A program made the translations under genes and the position numbers. The notes below the pieces were generated by a model that saw nothing but the letters and a program-made list of their open reading frames with translations, was not told where the DNA came from and did not search any database. DNA of 5,562 nucleotides from Sphingomonadaceae bacterium (GTDB lineage Bacteria; Pseudomonadota; Alphaproteobacteria; Sphingomonadales; Sphingomonadaceae): NCBI GenBank assembly GCA_947446935.1, contig CANFIV010000126.1:1-5562 (forward strand), read 5' to 3'. Positions 1 through 5,562 of this stretch are shown in pieces; positions within the stretch are counted from its first letter, which is position 1, and every line of letters begins with the position of its first letter.

Positions 1-310
1 GAAGGGCGACTTGGCCAACTGGATGATCCCCGGCAAGATGATCAAGGGCATGGGCGGCGCGATGGACCTCGTTGCCGGCGTCAAGAAGATCATCGTCGTC
101 ATGGAGCATTGCGCCAAGGACGGCAGCCCCAAGTTCATCCCGGCCTGCACCCTGCCGCTCACCGGCAAGGACGTGGTCGACATGGTGATCACCGATCTGG
201 CGGTCTTCGCGCGGCCCGATCATGCCTCGCCCTTCCGCCTCGTCGAACTGGCCCCGGGTGTCACCGCCGAGTACCTCCGCGCCAAGACGACCGCGCACTA
301 CGTGGAGTAA
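1..310 (+). CDS. scoB: 3-oxoacid (succinyl-CoA:acetoacetate) CoA-transferase subunit B, C-terminal part
   Basis: This is the last 102 residues of a gene that enters the window from the left; the frame is set from base 2 and ends in TAA at 308-310. The run [20 protein letters not shown] followed by [19 protein letters not shown] and then CTLPLTG and MVITDLAVF is the typical C-terminal half of the B subunit of SCOT-type CoA-transferases. Family knowledge: the enzyme moves CoA between succinate and acetoacetate or related 3-oxoacids, in ketone-body and short-chain acid breakdown in the cytoplasm. The family is about 210-220 residues long, so roughly half is missing, and the catalytic glutamate region (ENG-type motif) lies upstream of the window. 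The partner subunit A (scoA) would be expected just upstream but cannot be seen. A TTG at position 11 is an internal codon, not the start. The GST gene begins 5 nt after the stop. Confidence 0.93.
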   Translation, partial: KGDLANWMIPGKMIKGMGGAMDLVAGVKKIIVVMEHCAKDGSPKFIPACTLPLTGKDVVDMVITDLAVFARPDHASPFRLVELAPGVTAEYLRAKTTAHYVE

Positions 311-315
311 GCCAG

Positions 316-999
316 ATGGCCTACACGCTGATCACCGCCAACCGGAACTATTCGAGCTGGTCGCTGCGCCCGTGGCTCCTGATGAAGGCGCTCGGCATTC
401 CGTTCGAGGACCGGCTTGAGCCGTTCACAAAGCCATCGAACTACGAGGAATTCCGCGCGTTCTCTCCCACGGGCCAAGTCCCGGTGTTGCTCGATGGCGG
501 CGTGACGGTGTGGGATTCGCTCGGCATCGCGCTCTATCTTGCGGACCGGCATGCGGGCGTGTGGCCCACCGATCCCGCCGCGCGCGCCTTTGCGCAGTGC
601 GCTGTCACCGAGATGCACGGCGGATTTTCGGCGCTGCGCAACGATTGCACGATGAACGTCGGCGTCCGCGTCCAGCCGCGCCCGATGCGGGATGCGCTGC
701 TGCGCGATGTGGCGCGGGTGCGCGAGATTTTCGAGGAAGGCCTCGCGCGCTTTGGCGGGCCGTGGCTGGCGGGTGAGACTTTCACCGCACTCGATGCGTT
801 CTACGCGCCTGTCGCTTGGCGCATCCGCACTTATGGGCTCGATGTCGGAAAAGGGCAGGCGTGGGTTGACCACGTTATCGCGCATCCTGCGATGCAAGAG
901 TGGGAAACCGCCGCGCTGGCCGAGACCTGGCGCGAGGTGGGGCATGAGGAAGACCTGTTGTCGTGCGGCGCGATCACCGCGGACTTCCGGAAGGCCTAG
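316..999 (+). CDS. Glutathione S-transferase family protein
   Basis: A 227-residue cytosolic GST, the usual length for the family. The N-terminal thioredoxin-like domain spans about residues 3-80. It carries the start motif NYSSWSLRPWL (11-21), whose serines are the probable glutathione-activating residues, the cis-proline in QVPVL (V55-P56), and the glutathione-contact motif WDSLGIALYLAD (66-77) with Asp67-Ser68. The helical C-terminal domain follows, with the N-capping-like segment WLAGETFTALDAFYAPVAWR typical of GST domain 2. The ATG at 316 is chosen because the thioredoxin fold begins right after it and GGAG (304-307) lies 8 nt upstream, inside the end of scoB; an in-frame extension to 109 would only translate scoB in another frame. 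The role is probably glutathione-dependent conjugation or reduction, with unknown substrate. The 5-nt gap implies co-transcription with scoB. Its stop overlaps the convergent DUF983 stop. Confidence 0.93.
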   Translation: MAYTLITANRNYSSWSLRPWLLMKALGIPFEDRLEPFTKPSNYEEFRAFSPTGQVPVLLDGGVTVWDSLGIALYLADRHAGVWPTDPAARAFAQCAVTEMHGGFSALRNDCTMNVGVRVQPRPMRDALLRDVARVREIFEEGLARFGGPWLAGETFTALDAFYAPVAWRIRTYGLDVGKGQAWVDHVIAHPAMQEWETAALAETWREVGHEEDLLSCGAITADFRKA

Positions 1000-1418
1000 G
1001 GCGTTTCTTCCGCCTTCTCGCGCGCGTTGAGATCGGCCCAGAGACCTTCGGTGCCCGCCTCGACTGCGTGGTTCACGTATTGCGAGGCGGCCAGCCAGCC
1101 CTTGAACGGGCGCAAGGTGGCGACGCAGCCGAGCACGAGAATCGGCATCGACGTGAACACGTGGACCCACCACGGCGGATCGAACCGGACCTGCACATAG
1201 ACCACCACGAACACCAGCGGGAACGCGGTGATACACAGCGCGAAGAACGCCGGACCGTCGTCCGTCTGCGCGTAGCTGAAATCGAGGCCGCAAACATCGC
1301 AGGTCTTGGCGAGCTTGAGCCAGCCGCCGAACATATGTCCCTTGCCGCAGCGCGGGCACTTGCCCTGCCAGCCGCAGCGCAAGATCCACGCCAGCTTCGG
1401 ATTGGAAATCAATGCCAT
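996..1418 (-). CDS. DUF983 family membrane protein with zinc-ribbon-like start
   Basis: A 140-residue protein matching DUF983. Four cysteines in two pairs, CPRCGKG (C21, C24) and CDVCGLDF (C40, C43), form a probable zinc ribbon at the N terminus. Two hydrophobic segments follow, about 57-77 (FFALCITAFPLVFVVVYVQV) and 83-101, then the conserved RPFKGWLA. Residues after about 110 form a polar tail. AAGGA (1433..1429) lies 10 nt upstream of the ATG and supports this start. The biochemical role of DUF983 is unknown; as I recall, alphaproteobacterial members often lie in cytochrome c oxidase assembly clusters, but no such genes are visible here. The gene follows the MFS transporter by 63 bp on the same strand, so it could be read through from the efflux operon or have its own promoter. 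It ends convergently on the GST gene with a 4-nt overlap. Confidence 0.88.
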   Translation of the reverse strand: MALISNPKLAWILRCGWQGKCPRCGKGHMFGGWLKLAKTCDVCGLDFSYAQTDDGPAFFALCITAFPLVFVVVYVQVRFDPPWWVHVFTSMPILVLGCVATLRPFKGWLAASQYVNHAVEAGTEGLWADLNAREKAEETP

Positions 1419-1444
1419 GGCTGAAACGTCCTTGTCCGCGGAGC

Positions 1445-1471
1445 CCAGCCGATAGACCCCATGGCGGCTGG
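1445..1471 (-). other. Inverted repeat between emrB-like gene and DUF983 (possible weak hairpin)
   Basis: CCAGCCG at 1445-1451 and CGGCTGG at 1465-1471 are exact reverse complements around a 13-nt loop. In the minus-strand transcript this gives a 7-bp GC-rich stem between the transporter stop and the DUF983 start codon. No U-run follows the stem, so it is not a standard intrinsic terminator; it might attenuate read-through or be chance in GC-rich DNA. Confidence 0.25.
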
Positions 1472-1481
1472 CGACAATCGC

Positions 1482-3044
1482 TTAGTGATCTGCCGCCGCC
1501 GCCTGCATCGGCGGACCGCCTGCGGCAGCGGGCTTGCCGGCCTTGACGAAGAACAGCACCGGGATCGCCGCCCAGCACAGCAGCGCCATGATATAGAAAT
1601 CGTTGAGATAGCCGATCATCGCCGCCTGCCGGTTGACCATGCCATCGACCACCCGCATCCCTGCTTCAGACACGCCGCCATAGGCGGTGATCCGGTCCAG
1701 ATCGAACGGCGCGCTCATCCGCGTGATCTGCGCGCCGAGCTCGGCGTGGTTCACCTGCACGCCCCGCGCCAGCATGAAAGTGCACACCGCAATGCCGATC
1801 GAGGCGCCAATCGAGCGGAACAAGTTGGTGAGCCCCGCGGCATCTGTGCGCAAGTCTGGCGGCAGCGTGGCAAAGGCGATCAGGTTGACCGGCATGATCG
1901 TGAAGCTGATCCCCACCCCCTGGATCAGACCGGTGACGAAAATCGGCAGCATGGGCATATCTGGCGACCAGCCCGACATGAGCCACAAGGACCAGCCCGA
2001 AAGCCCCATGCCGATCATGAGCGCGATGCGCGGATCCATGCGCGTGATCCATCGCCCCAGCAAGGTAATAGACGCCAGCAGGCCGAGCCCGCGCGGGGCC
2101 AGCAACCAGCCGGCATCAACCGCCGGATAGCCGTAGATGCCCTGCAGCAGCCCCGGGAGCAAAGCCAGCACGGCCATCATGACGCAGCCAATCAGAAACA
2201 TGAAGACCAGGCTGGCCACGAAATTGGCATCGGAAAAAAGGCGTCCCGGGAACAGCGGCCGCTCTGTCGTCAAAAGGTGCACCATCGCCATCCACCCCGT
2301 GCAGGCCCAGATCGCGGCGTAAGCCACAACTTCGGCGCTGCCGAACCAGTCCTGTGATGGGCCGCGATCGAGCATGAGCTGGAACGAGGCGAGTGCCAGC
2401 GCGACAAGCAGCCAGCCGGTCATGTCGATCGGGCGCCGAAGAGACGGTGTACGCGGCAGCAGCCACCAGAGCACGAGGCCTGAGGCAATCCCGATGGGCA
2501 CATTGATGAAGAAGACCCAGCGCCACGAGTAGCTTTCGGTGATGTAGCCGCCCAGCAAGGGCCCCGCGATCGGACCGAGCATCACGCCTTGCGTGAACAG
2601 CCCCATCATCTTCGGGCGTTCTTCAGCGGTGCTCGCATTGAGCATCACGGTCTGCGCGAAAGGCGAAAGAAACGCCCCGCCAATCCCCTGCACCACACGG
2701 CACGCCACCATCTGCCCGAGGTTCTGCGCGAGGCCACACAAGATGGACGCCACCGTGAACGCCACGACCGAAAGCGTGAACACGAGGCGTATTCCGAACC
2801 TGTCGACCAGCCAGCCGCCCAGCGGCAACGCCACGGCAGAGGCCAGCACATAGCTTGTCAAAACCCAGCTGATCGTTTCCTGCGTGGCGGAAAGCGAGGC
2901 TTCCATATGCGGCAGCGCCACGTTGGCAATCGTGGTGTCGAGCACCTGCATGATCATCGCCGCCATCACCGCCGTGAACAGCAGCGGGCGATGGTTTACC
3001 AGCAAGGCAGGCGGCTGCGACGCAGGATTACTTGTCGCCGACAT
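1482..3044 (-). CDS. emrB: DHA2-family (EmrB/QacA) MFS multidrug efflux transporter
   Basis: A 520-residue inner-membrane proton antiporter of the 14-helix DHA2 family, at the usual length of about 500-520. Motif D1 LDTTIANVALP (35-45) lies in helix 1 with Asp36. Motif A GWLVDRFGIR (77-86) sits in the helix 2-3 loop, and the helix 4 motif B is RVVQGIGGAF (116-125). Motif C is the glycine/proline-rich stretch G153 to G166, followed by SWRWVFFINVPIG (173-185). Alternating hydrophobic segments continue to a last helix near residues 480-500 and a short Ala-rich tail. The protein would export hydrophobic toxicants using the proton gradient, together with the fusion protein encoded just upstream. 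Its ATG overlaps the end of that gene by 17 nt, suggesting coupled translation. No strong ribosome site is visible; a TTG start at codon 14 (3005) would remove the overlap but also lacks one. Specificity cannot be read from sequence. Confidence 0.95.
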   Translation of the reverse strand: MSATSNPASQPPALLVNHRPLLFTAVMAAMIMQVLDTTIANVALPHMEASLSATQETISWVLTSYVLASAVALPLGGWLVDRFGIRLVFTLSVVAFTVASILCGLAQNLGQMVACRVVQGIGGAFLSPFAQTVMLNASTAEERPKMMGLFTQGVMLGPIAGPLLGGYITESYSWRWVFFINVPIGIASGLVLWWLLPRTPSLRRPIDMTGWLLVALALASFQLMLDRGPSQDWFGSAEVVAYAAIWACTGWMAMVHLLTTERPLFPGRLFSDANFVASLVFMFLIGCVMMAVLALLPGLLQGIYGYPAVDAGWLLAPRGLGLLASITLLGRWITRMDPRIALMIGMGLSGWSLWLMSGWSPDMPMLPIFVTGLIQGVGISFTIMPVNLIAFATLPPDLRTDAAGLTNLFRSIGASIGIAVCTFMLARGVQVNHAELGAQITRMSAPFDLDRITAYGGVSEAGMRVVDGMVNRQAAMIGYLNDFYIMALLCWAAIPVLFFVKAGKPAAAGGPPMQAAAADH

Positions 3045-4095
3045 GCACCGTCACATTTGCGCTCAGCCCCGCGATCAGCGGGCGGTCACCGCTGGAACTG
3101 TCGATGGCAATCCGCACCGGCACGCGCTGTGTCACCTTGACCCAGTTGCCCGTGGCGTTCTGCGCCGGCAGGACCGAGAATTCGGAGCCCGTCCCCGCGC
3201 CGATGCTGTCGACATGGCCTTTCAGCTTGAGGCCTGGATAGGCATCGAGCTTGACCTCCGCCGGCTGGCCCGCACGCATGCGGTTGAGATCGGTTTCCTT
3301 GAAGTTCGCCTCGACCCGGGCCCCGCCCTCGCGCACGATCGAAAGCATCGGCACACCGGTGAAAACCATCTGCCCGATCTGCAGACGGTTCACTTGGGTG
3401 ACCCGGCCGGAGACCGGCGCGCGCACTTCGGTGCGCAGCAGGTCGAGCGCGGCCTTGGCCCGCGTCGCCTGCGCGGCGGCGATCTGCGGGTTAAGCCCCG
3501 GAACTTGCGCGCCGTCCGCCAGTTGCGCTTGCGCTTTGGCGACTTCGGCCGTGACCGAGGCCAGCCGGTCGCGCGCCGCCGCCACGGCATGCTGGGCCTC
3601 GTCCATGCGGGCGCGCGTGTTGAAGCCCTTGTCGAGCAGCGCTTTCTCGCGCGCATATTGCGATTCTGCGAGCGCCAGATCGTCGCGCGCGCCGGCAATA
3701 TCGGCGGCATTGGCACCGACTTCGGCCTGCAACCCCGTGACCCGCGCCTGAGCGGTGGCGATCTGCGCATCGGCCTGCCGCATCGCAACCTGGAACGAGG
3801 AAGGATCGATGCGGAATAGCACGTCGCCCGCCTTGACCTGCTGGTTCTCGCGCACGTTGACCGCAACGATCAGCCCGTTCACTTCGCCCGCGATCGAGAC
3901 GATATCCTGCTTCACATAAGCATTGTCGGTCGAGACGGTATTGGGGCTGCCGAACCAGTAGACCAGCGCCCCGCCGACAACCAACAGCGGCACAAGAAAC
4001 ATGGCGACGAGCCGAAGCAGCTTGGCGCGCGTGCGCTTGCCGCGCGCAGACACGGCATCAGCGGCGGCGGGTTTGAAGGGATCGGCCTCAGCCAT
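3028..4095 (-). CDS. emrA: HlyD/EmrA-type periplasmic membrane fusion protein
   Basis: A 355-residue adaptor subunit of a multidrug efflux pump. A basic cytoplasmic start (KRTRAK, 20-25) precedes one membrane anchor at about 27-48. Then comes the EmrA signature STDNAYVKQDIVSIAGEVNG (55-74) and the first lipoyl half-motif through VKAGDVLFRIDP (87-98). Residues about 100-220 are Ala/Gln/Asp-rich heptad-like helix, the periplasmic coiled-coil hairpin. TEVRAPVSGRV (222-232) starts the second lipoyl half. The beta-barrel region contains the family hallmark FSVLPAQNATGNWVKVTQRV. It would link the inner-membrane transporter to an outer-membrane channel. The ATG at 4095 is chosen because it overlaps the marR stop as ATGGCTGA and has AAAAGG (4110..4105) 9 nt upstream; an open frame extends to 4245, but those 50 residues are only marR read out of frame. 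The stop overlaps the transporter gene by 17 nt. Confidence 0.95.
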   Translation of the reverse strand: MAEADPFKPAAADAVSARGKRTRAKLLRLVAMFLVPLLVVGGALVYWFGSPNTVSTDNAYVKQDIVSIAGEVNGLIVAVNVRENQQVKAGDVLFRIDPSSFQVAMRQADAQIATAQARVTGLQAEVGANAADIAGARDDLALAESQYAREKALLDKGFNTRARMDEAQHAVAAARDRLASVTAEVAKAQAQLADGAQVPGLNPQIAAAQATRAKAALDLLRTEVRAPVSGRVTQVNRLQIGQMVFTGVPMLSIVREGGARVEANFKETDLNRMRAGQPAEVKLDAYPGLKLKGHVDSIGAGTGSEFSVLPAQNATGNWVKVTQRVPVRIAIDSSSGDRPLIAGLSANVTVHVGDK

Positions 4096-4552
4096 GGGCC
4101 AGCGCCTTTTCAAAAGGGGCCTTTTCCGGCGGTGCTTCATCAAGCAGATTGGCGCGCGCGCGTTCGAGCAGCGCGAGCAGCTGGGCGTGTTCGGCTTCGG
4201 AAAAGCCCTGCAAGGCTTCGTCAAAGACCTCGGTGGCGCAGCCAAACAGTTCGTCGAGCAAGGGGTTCGCGGCGTCGGTCAGGAACAGGCGCCAGGCGCG
4301 GCGATCATTGGGATCGGCTCTGCGCTCGACCAATTCGGCTTTCTCCAGCCGATCGATCATGCGGCCCGCAGTAATCGCCTCTACTTCCAGCCACTGCGCG
4401 AGCGCGCCCTGATTGATCCCGGGCGTACGGCGCAAAATGGCGAGCATGCGCCATTGCGGGCCGGTCACACCGAAGCGGCGGCTGACCACATCGAAGCGCT
4501 TGCGCAGCAGGCGGCTCACGTCAGAGGTCAGGAAGGCGATGTTGTTGATCAT
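4088..4552 (-). CDS. MarR-family winged-helix transcriptional regulator
   Basis: A 154-residue MarR-type dimeric repressor, normal length for the family. The winged-helix core is clear: FGVTGPQWRMLAIL (27-40), INQGALAQWLEVEAITAGRM (46-65) with the recognition helix, DRLEKAELVERR (67-78), and the wing DPNDRRAWRLFLT (80-92), the MarR hallmark with conserved Asp83 and Arg84. The terminal helices (1-25 and about 95-150) would form the dimer interface. By analogy to EmrR/MarR it probably represses its own operon and is released by a small, often phenolic, ligand. It is the first gene of a marR-emrA-emrB operon and its stop overlaps the emrA start by 8 nt. The ATG at 4552 is near the start of the AT-rich dyad region; no good Shine-Dalgarno is visible, so translation may rely on a short leader. 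Confidence 0.94.
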   Translation of the reverse strand: MINNIAFLTSDVSRLLRKRFDVVSRRFGVTGPQWRMLAILRRTPGINQGALAQWLEVEAITAGRMIDRLEKAELVERRADPNDRRAWRLFLTDAANPLLDELFGCATEVFDEALQGFSEAEHAQLLALLERARANLLDEAPPEKAPFEKALAHG

Positions 4553-4555
4553 GCT

Positions 4556-4581
4556 GCATCAGCTAATAGCTATGCTTATTA
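4556..4581. promoter_or_regulatory. Probable MarR operator (overlapping dyads)
   Basis: The sequence AGCTA-A-TAGCT at 4561-4571 is a perfect 11-bp dyad. It extends outward with GCAT (4556-4559) and ATGC (4572-4575) if one extra C at 4560 is allowed, giving 9-nt arms. A second dyad, TAATA (4564-4568) and TATTA (4577-4581) spaced by 8 bp, overlaps it. MarR proteins bind AT-rich dyads of this size near their own promoters. The site lies 4-29 bp upstream of the marR start codon, across the expected transcription start, a position suited to autorepression. Binding is inferred, not shown. Confidence 0.5.
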
Positions 4582-4588
4582 TAGTCAA
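4578..4588 (-). promoter_or_regulatory. Probable marR-emrAB promoter element
   Basis: On the minus strand CTTGACTATAATAAGC contains a perfect -10 hexamer TATAAT (4583..4578), overlapping by one base the -35-like TTGACT (4588..4583). Read as a -10, TATAAT places the transcription start near 4571 with a leader of about 18 nt, but the -35 position 17 bp upstream (CTGCCC) is poor. Read instead as a -35, TTGACT would need a -10 downstream; the best candidate TATTAG is only 14 bp away. The perfect -10 reading is preferred. The surrounding patch 4561-4588 has 8 G/C in 28 bases, against a very GC-rich background. Confidence 0.45.
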
Positions 4589-4665
4589 GGCAGCCTAAAA
4601 GGGCAGGGCAGGCTTCGGGTTCCTTTCGACAAGACCGCTCACCCTCGCTAGACCTGTCCCCGGGT

Positions 4666-4670
4666 GGAGG
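4666..4670 (+). promoter_or_regulatory. Ribosome binding site of the acyltransferase gene
   Basis: GGAGG, a strong Shine-Dalgarno core, ends 9 nt before the ATG at 4680. It fixes that start codon over alternatives and is the strongest ribosome site I see in the window. Confidence 0.75.
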
Positions 4671-4679
4671 AACTACGGG

Positions 4680-5318
4680 ATGGATGCGGCGTCGCAAGAC
4701 ACGGAGCAATCGAAGGGGCATGCTGGCCAAAATGCCAGTCTGTCGTCGCGGCTGGTCAAGCGCGCGCTTCTGGGGTTCTATCGGATGCAGGGCTGGAAAG
4801 CGGTGGGCACGCCGCCGCCGGGCGGGCGCTATGTCATCATCGCCGCGCCGCACACCTCGAACTGGGATTTCGTGTACTTTCTGGGGCTGGTCAACGAGCT
4901 CGGAATCGATGCGCACTTCATGGCGAAGGACAGCCTGTTCCGCTGGCCGATGGGCGGCTTCATGCGTGACATGGGCGGTATTTCGATCGATCGCTCGGCG
5001 CGCCACAACGTGGTCGATGCGATGATCGCCGAATTTGCCCGCCGCGATCAGTTTGCCCTCACCATCGCGCCAGAAGGCACACGCAGCGCGGTGCAGCAGT
5101 GGCGCACGGGCTTCTATCATATCGCGCTGGGCGCGGGGGTGCCGATGGTGGTGGGGCTGATGGACTATGGGCGCAAGATCGGCGGTCTTGGCCCGGCGAT
5201 CATGCCGACCGGCGATTACAAGGCCGATATGCAGCAAGTCGCCGAAATCTATCAGAGCGTGACGCCCAAGCACCCCGAACGCGGAATCAAGGACTTTGCG
5301 GGGATGTTCAATGCCTGA
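4680..5318 (+). CDS. Lysophospholipid (1-acylglycerol-3-phosphate-like) acyltransferase family protein
   Basis: A 212-residue protein of the PlsC-like glycerolipid acyltransferase superfamily. The catalytic HX4D motif is PHTSNWDF with His58 and Asp63. The second block is MGGISIDRS (98-106) with Arg105, the third is the acceptor-binding APEGTRS (130-136), and GVPMVVG (153-159) is the fourth. About 20 polar residues precede the domain. It has no obvious long transmembrane helix and is probably attached to the cytoplasmic face of the membrane, transferring acyl groups to a lysolipid or related alcohol. The exact acceptor is unknown: the short form with HTSNWD differs from classical PlsC, so phosphatidate synthesis should not be assumed. 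The ATG at 4680 follows GGAGG by 9 nt. The gene is transcribed away from marR across 127 bp, and its end overlaps the next gene by 8 nt (ATGCCTGA). Confidence 0.9.
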   Translation: MDAASQDTEQSKGHAGQNASLSSRLVKRALLGFYRMQGWKAVGTPPPGGRYVIIAAPHTSNWDFVYFLGLVNELGIDAHFMAKDSLFRWPMGGFMRDMGGISIDRSARHNVVDAMIAEFARRDQFALTIAPEGTRSAVQQWRTGFYHIALGAGVPMVVGLMDYGRKIGGLGPAIMPTGDYKADMQQVAEIYQSVTPKHPERGIKDFAGMFNA

Positions 5319-5562
5319 AGCGCTTCTGATCAATGCTGTCTCTCTCGCCGTACTGATGGCGCTGTTCGCCCGGATCGCCGCGCGGATCGATGATGTGAGC
5401 TTTATCGATGCGGTCTGGGGCGGCGCGATGGCGGCACTCGCGGCGCTTTCGTGGGCGCAACTGAGCGACAAGGGCCCGCGTGCCAACCTGATCGCGGCTA
5501 TGGCGGTGCTCTGGGGCGCTCGGCTCGGCTGGCATCTCTACACCCGCTGGCGTGCGCATGGC
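5311..5562 (+). CDS. DUF1295 (steroid 5-alpha-reductase-like) membrane protein, N-terminal part
   Basis: The first 84 residues of a gene that runs off the right edge. A hydrophobic start (LLINAVSLAVLMALFARIAA, 5-24) is followed by the DUF1295 hallmark DDVSFIDAVWG (27-37), a second hydrophobic stretch, and LWGARLGWHLYTRWRAHG (67-84), which matches the conserved WGxRLxxHLxxRWRxHG segment of the family. The full family is about 260 residues with several membrane helices, so roughly two thirds is missing, including the C-terminal region related to NADPH-dependent steroid/lipid reductases and isoprenylcysteine methyltransferases. The start is supported by GGGGA (5300-5304) 6 nt upstream and by an 8-nt overlap with the acyltransferase stop, implying an operon and probably coupled translation. 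A lipid-related redox role is inferred from family and neighbour; no substrate is known. Confidence 0.88.
   Translation, partial: MPEALLINAVSLAVLMALFARIAARIDDVSFIDAVWGGAMAALAALSWAQLSDKGPRANLIAAMAVLWGARLGWHLYTRWRAHG

Noticed and set aside
1445..1471. Intrinsic terminator for the marR-emrAB operon
   Set aside because: The 7-bp stem is real but the loop is 13 nt and no U-run follows on the minus strand, so it is listed only as a low-confidence inverted repeat.
298..1578. Long minus-strand open frame of 426 codons across the GST and DUF983 region
   Set aside because: It overlaps two recognisable genes in another frame, its product is Arg/Ala/Gly-rich low-complexity text with no family motif, and such shadow frames are expected in GC-rich DNA.
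2884..3819. Plus-strand open frame of 311 codons opposite emrA and emrB
   Set aside because: It is antisense to two strongly matched efflux genes, has an Arg/His-rich composition typical of a shadow frame and no supporting motif. The same applies to the frames at 1461-2357 (+) and 4563-5486 (-).
4096..4245. A 50-residue N-terminal extension of the EmrA-type protein
   Set aside because: The extension is marR sequence read out of frame, is rich in Arg, Pro and Cys, and has no EmrA-like character. The ATG at 4095 has a ribosome site and the correct distance to the membrane anchor.
1..5562. CRISPR array, insertion sequence, tRNA/rRNA gene or a novel defence-type system
   Set aside because: I saw no regularly spaced direct repeats, transposase motifs, terminal inverted repeats or tRNA-like cloverleaf. 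Every long gene-sized region is explained by a known family.

Overview
This window is GC-rich (low to mid 60s percent by eye) and densely packed. Gene gaps are short, reading frames often overlap, and long antisense ORF shadows are common. The proteins (a ScoB-type CoA-transferase subunit, a GST with an NYSSWSLRPWL start, DUF983, EmrAB with a MarR regulator, a PlsC-like acyltransferase and DUF1295) suggest an alphaproteobacterium, most likely a sphingomonad or erythrobacter relative. That placement is inference from protein flavour; no rRNA or other marker gene is present.

Layout. (1) Positions 1-999, plus strand: the C-terminal half of scoB (3-oxoacid CoA-transferase subunit B), then 5 nt later a complete glutathione S-transferase family gene. 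(2) Positions 996-4552, minus strand: reading in transcription order, a MarR-family regulator, an EmrA/HlyD-type membrane fusion protein, an EmrB/QacA-type (DHA2) 14-helix MFS transporter, and a small DUF983 membrane protein with a zinc-ribbon-like start. The first three overlap by 8 and 17 nt and form a compact operon. DUF983 follows after a 63-bp gap, and its stop codon overlaps the convergent GST stop. (3) Positions 4553-4679: a divergent intergenic region with a conspicuously AT-rich patch holding a perfect TATAAT and overlapping dyads just upstream of marR. (4) Positions 4680-5562, plus strand: a lysophospholipid acyltransferase family gene overlapping by 8 nt the start of a DUF1295 membrane protein that runs off the window.

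Function. The centre is a self-regulated drug/toxicant efflux module: the MarR protein probably binds the dyad at its own promoter and releases it when a lipophilic or phenolic ligand appears, and EmrA plus EmrB then export the compound across the envelope. No outer-membrane factor is encoded here, so a TolC-like partner would have to come from elsewhere. The divergent acyltransferase/DUF1295 pair points to membrane lipid modification and may or may not share the regulator. The scoB and GST genes belong to separate metabolism and detoxification. All parts fit known families; I see no convincing previously undescribed system, mobile element, CRISPR array or RNA gene.
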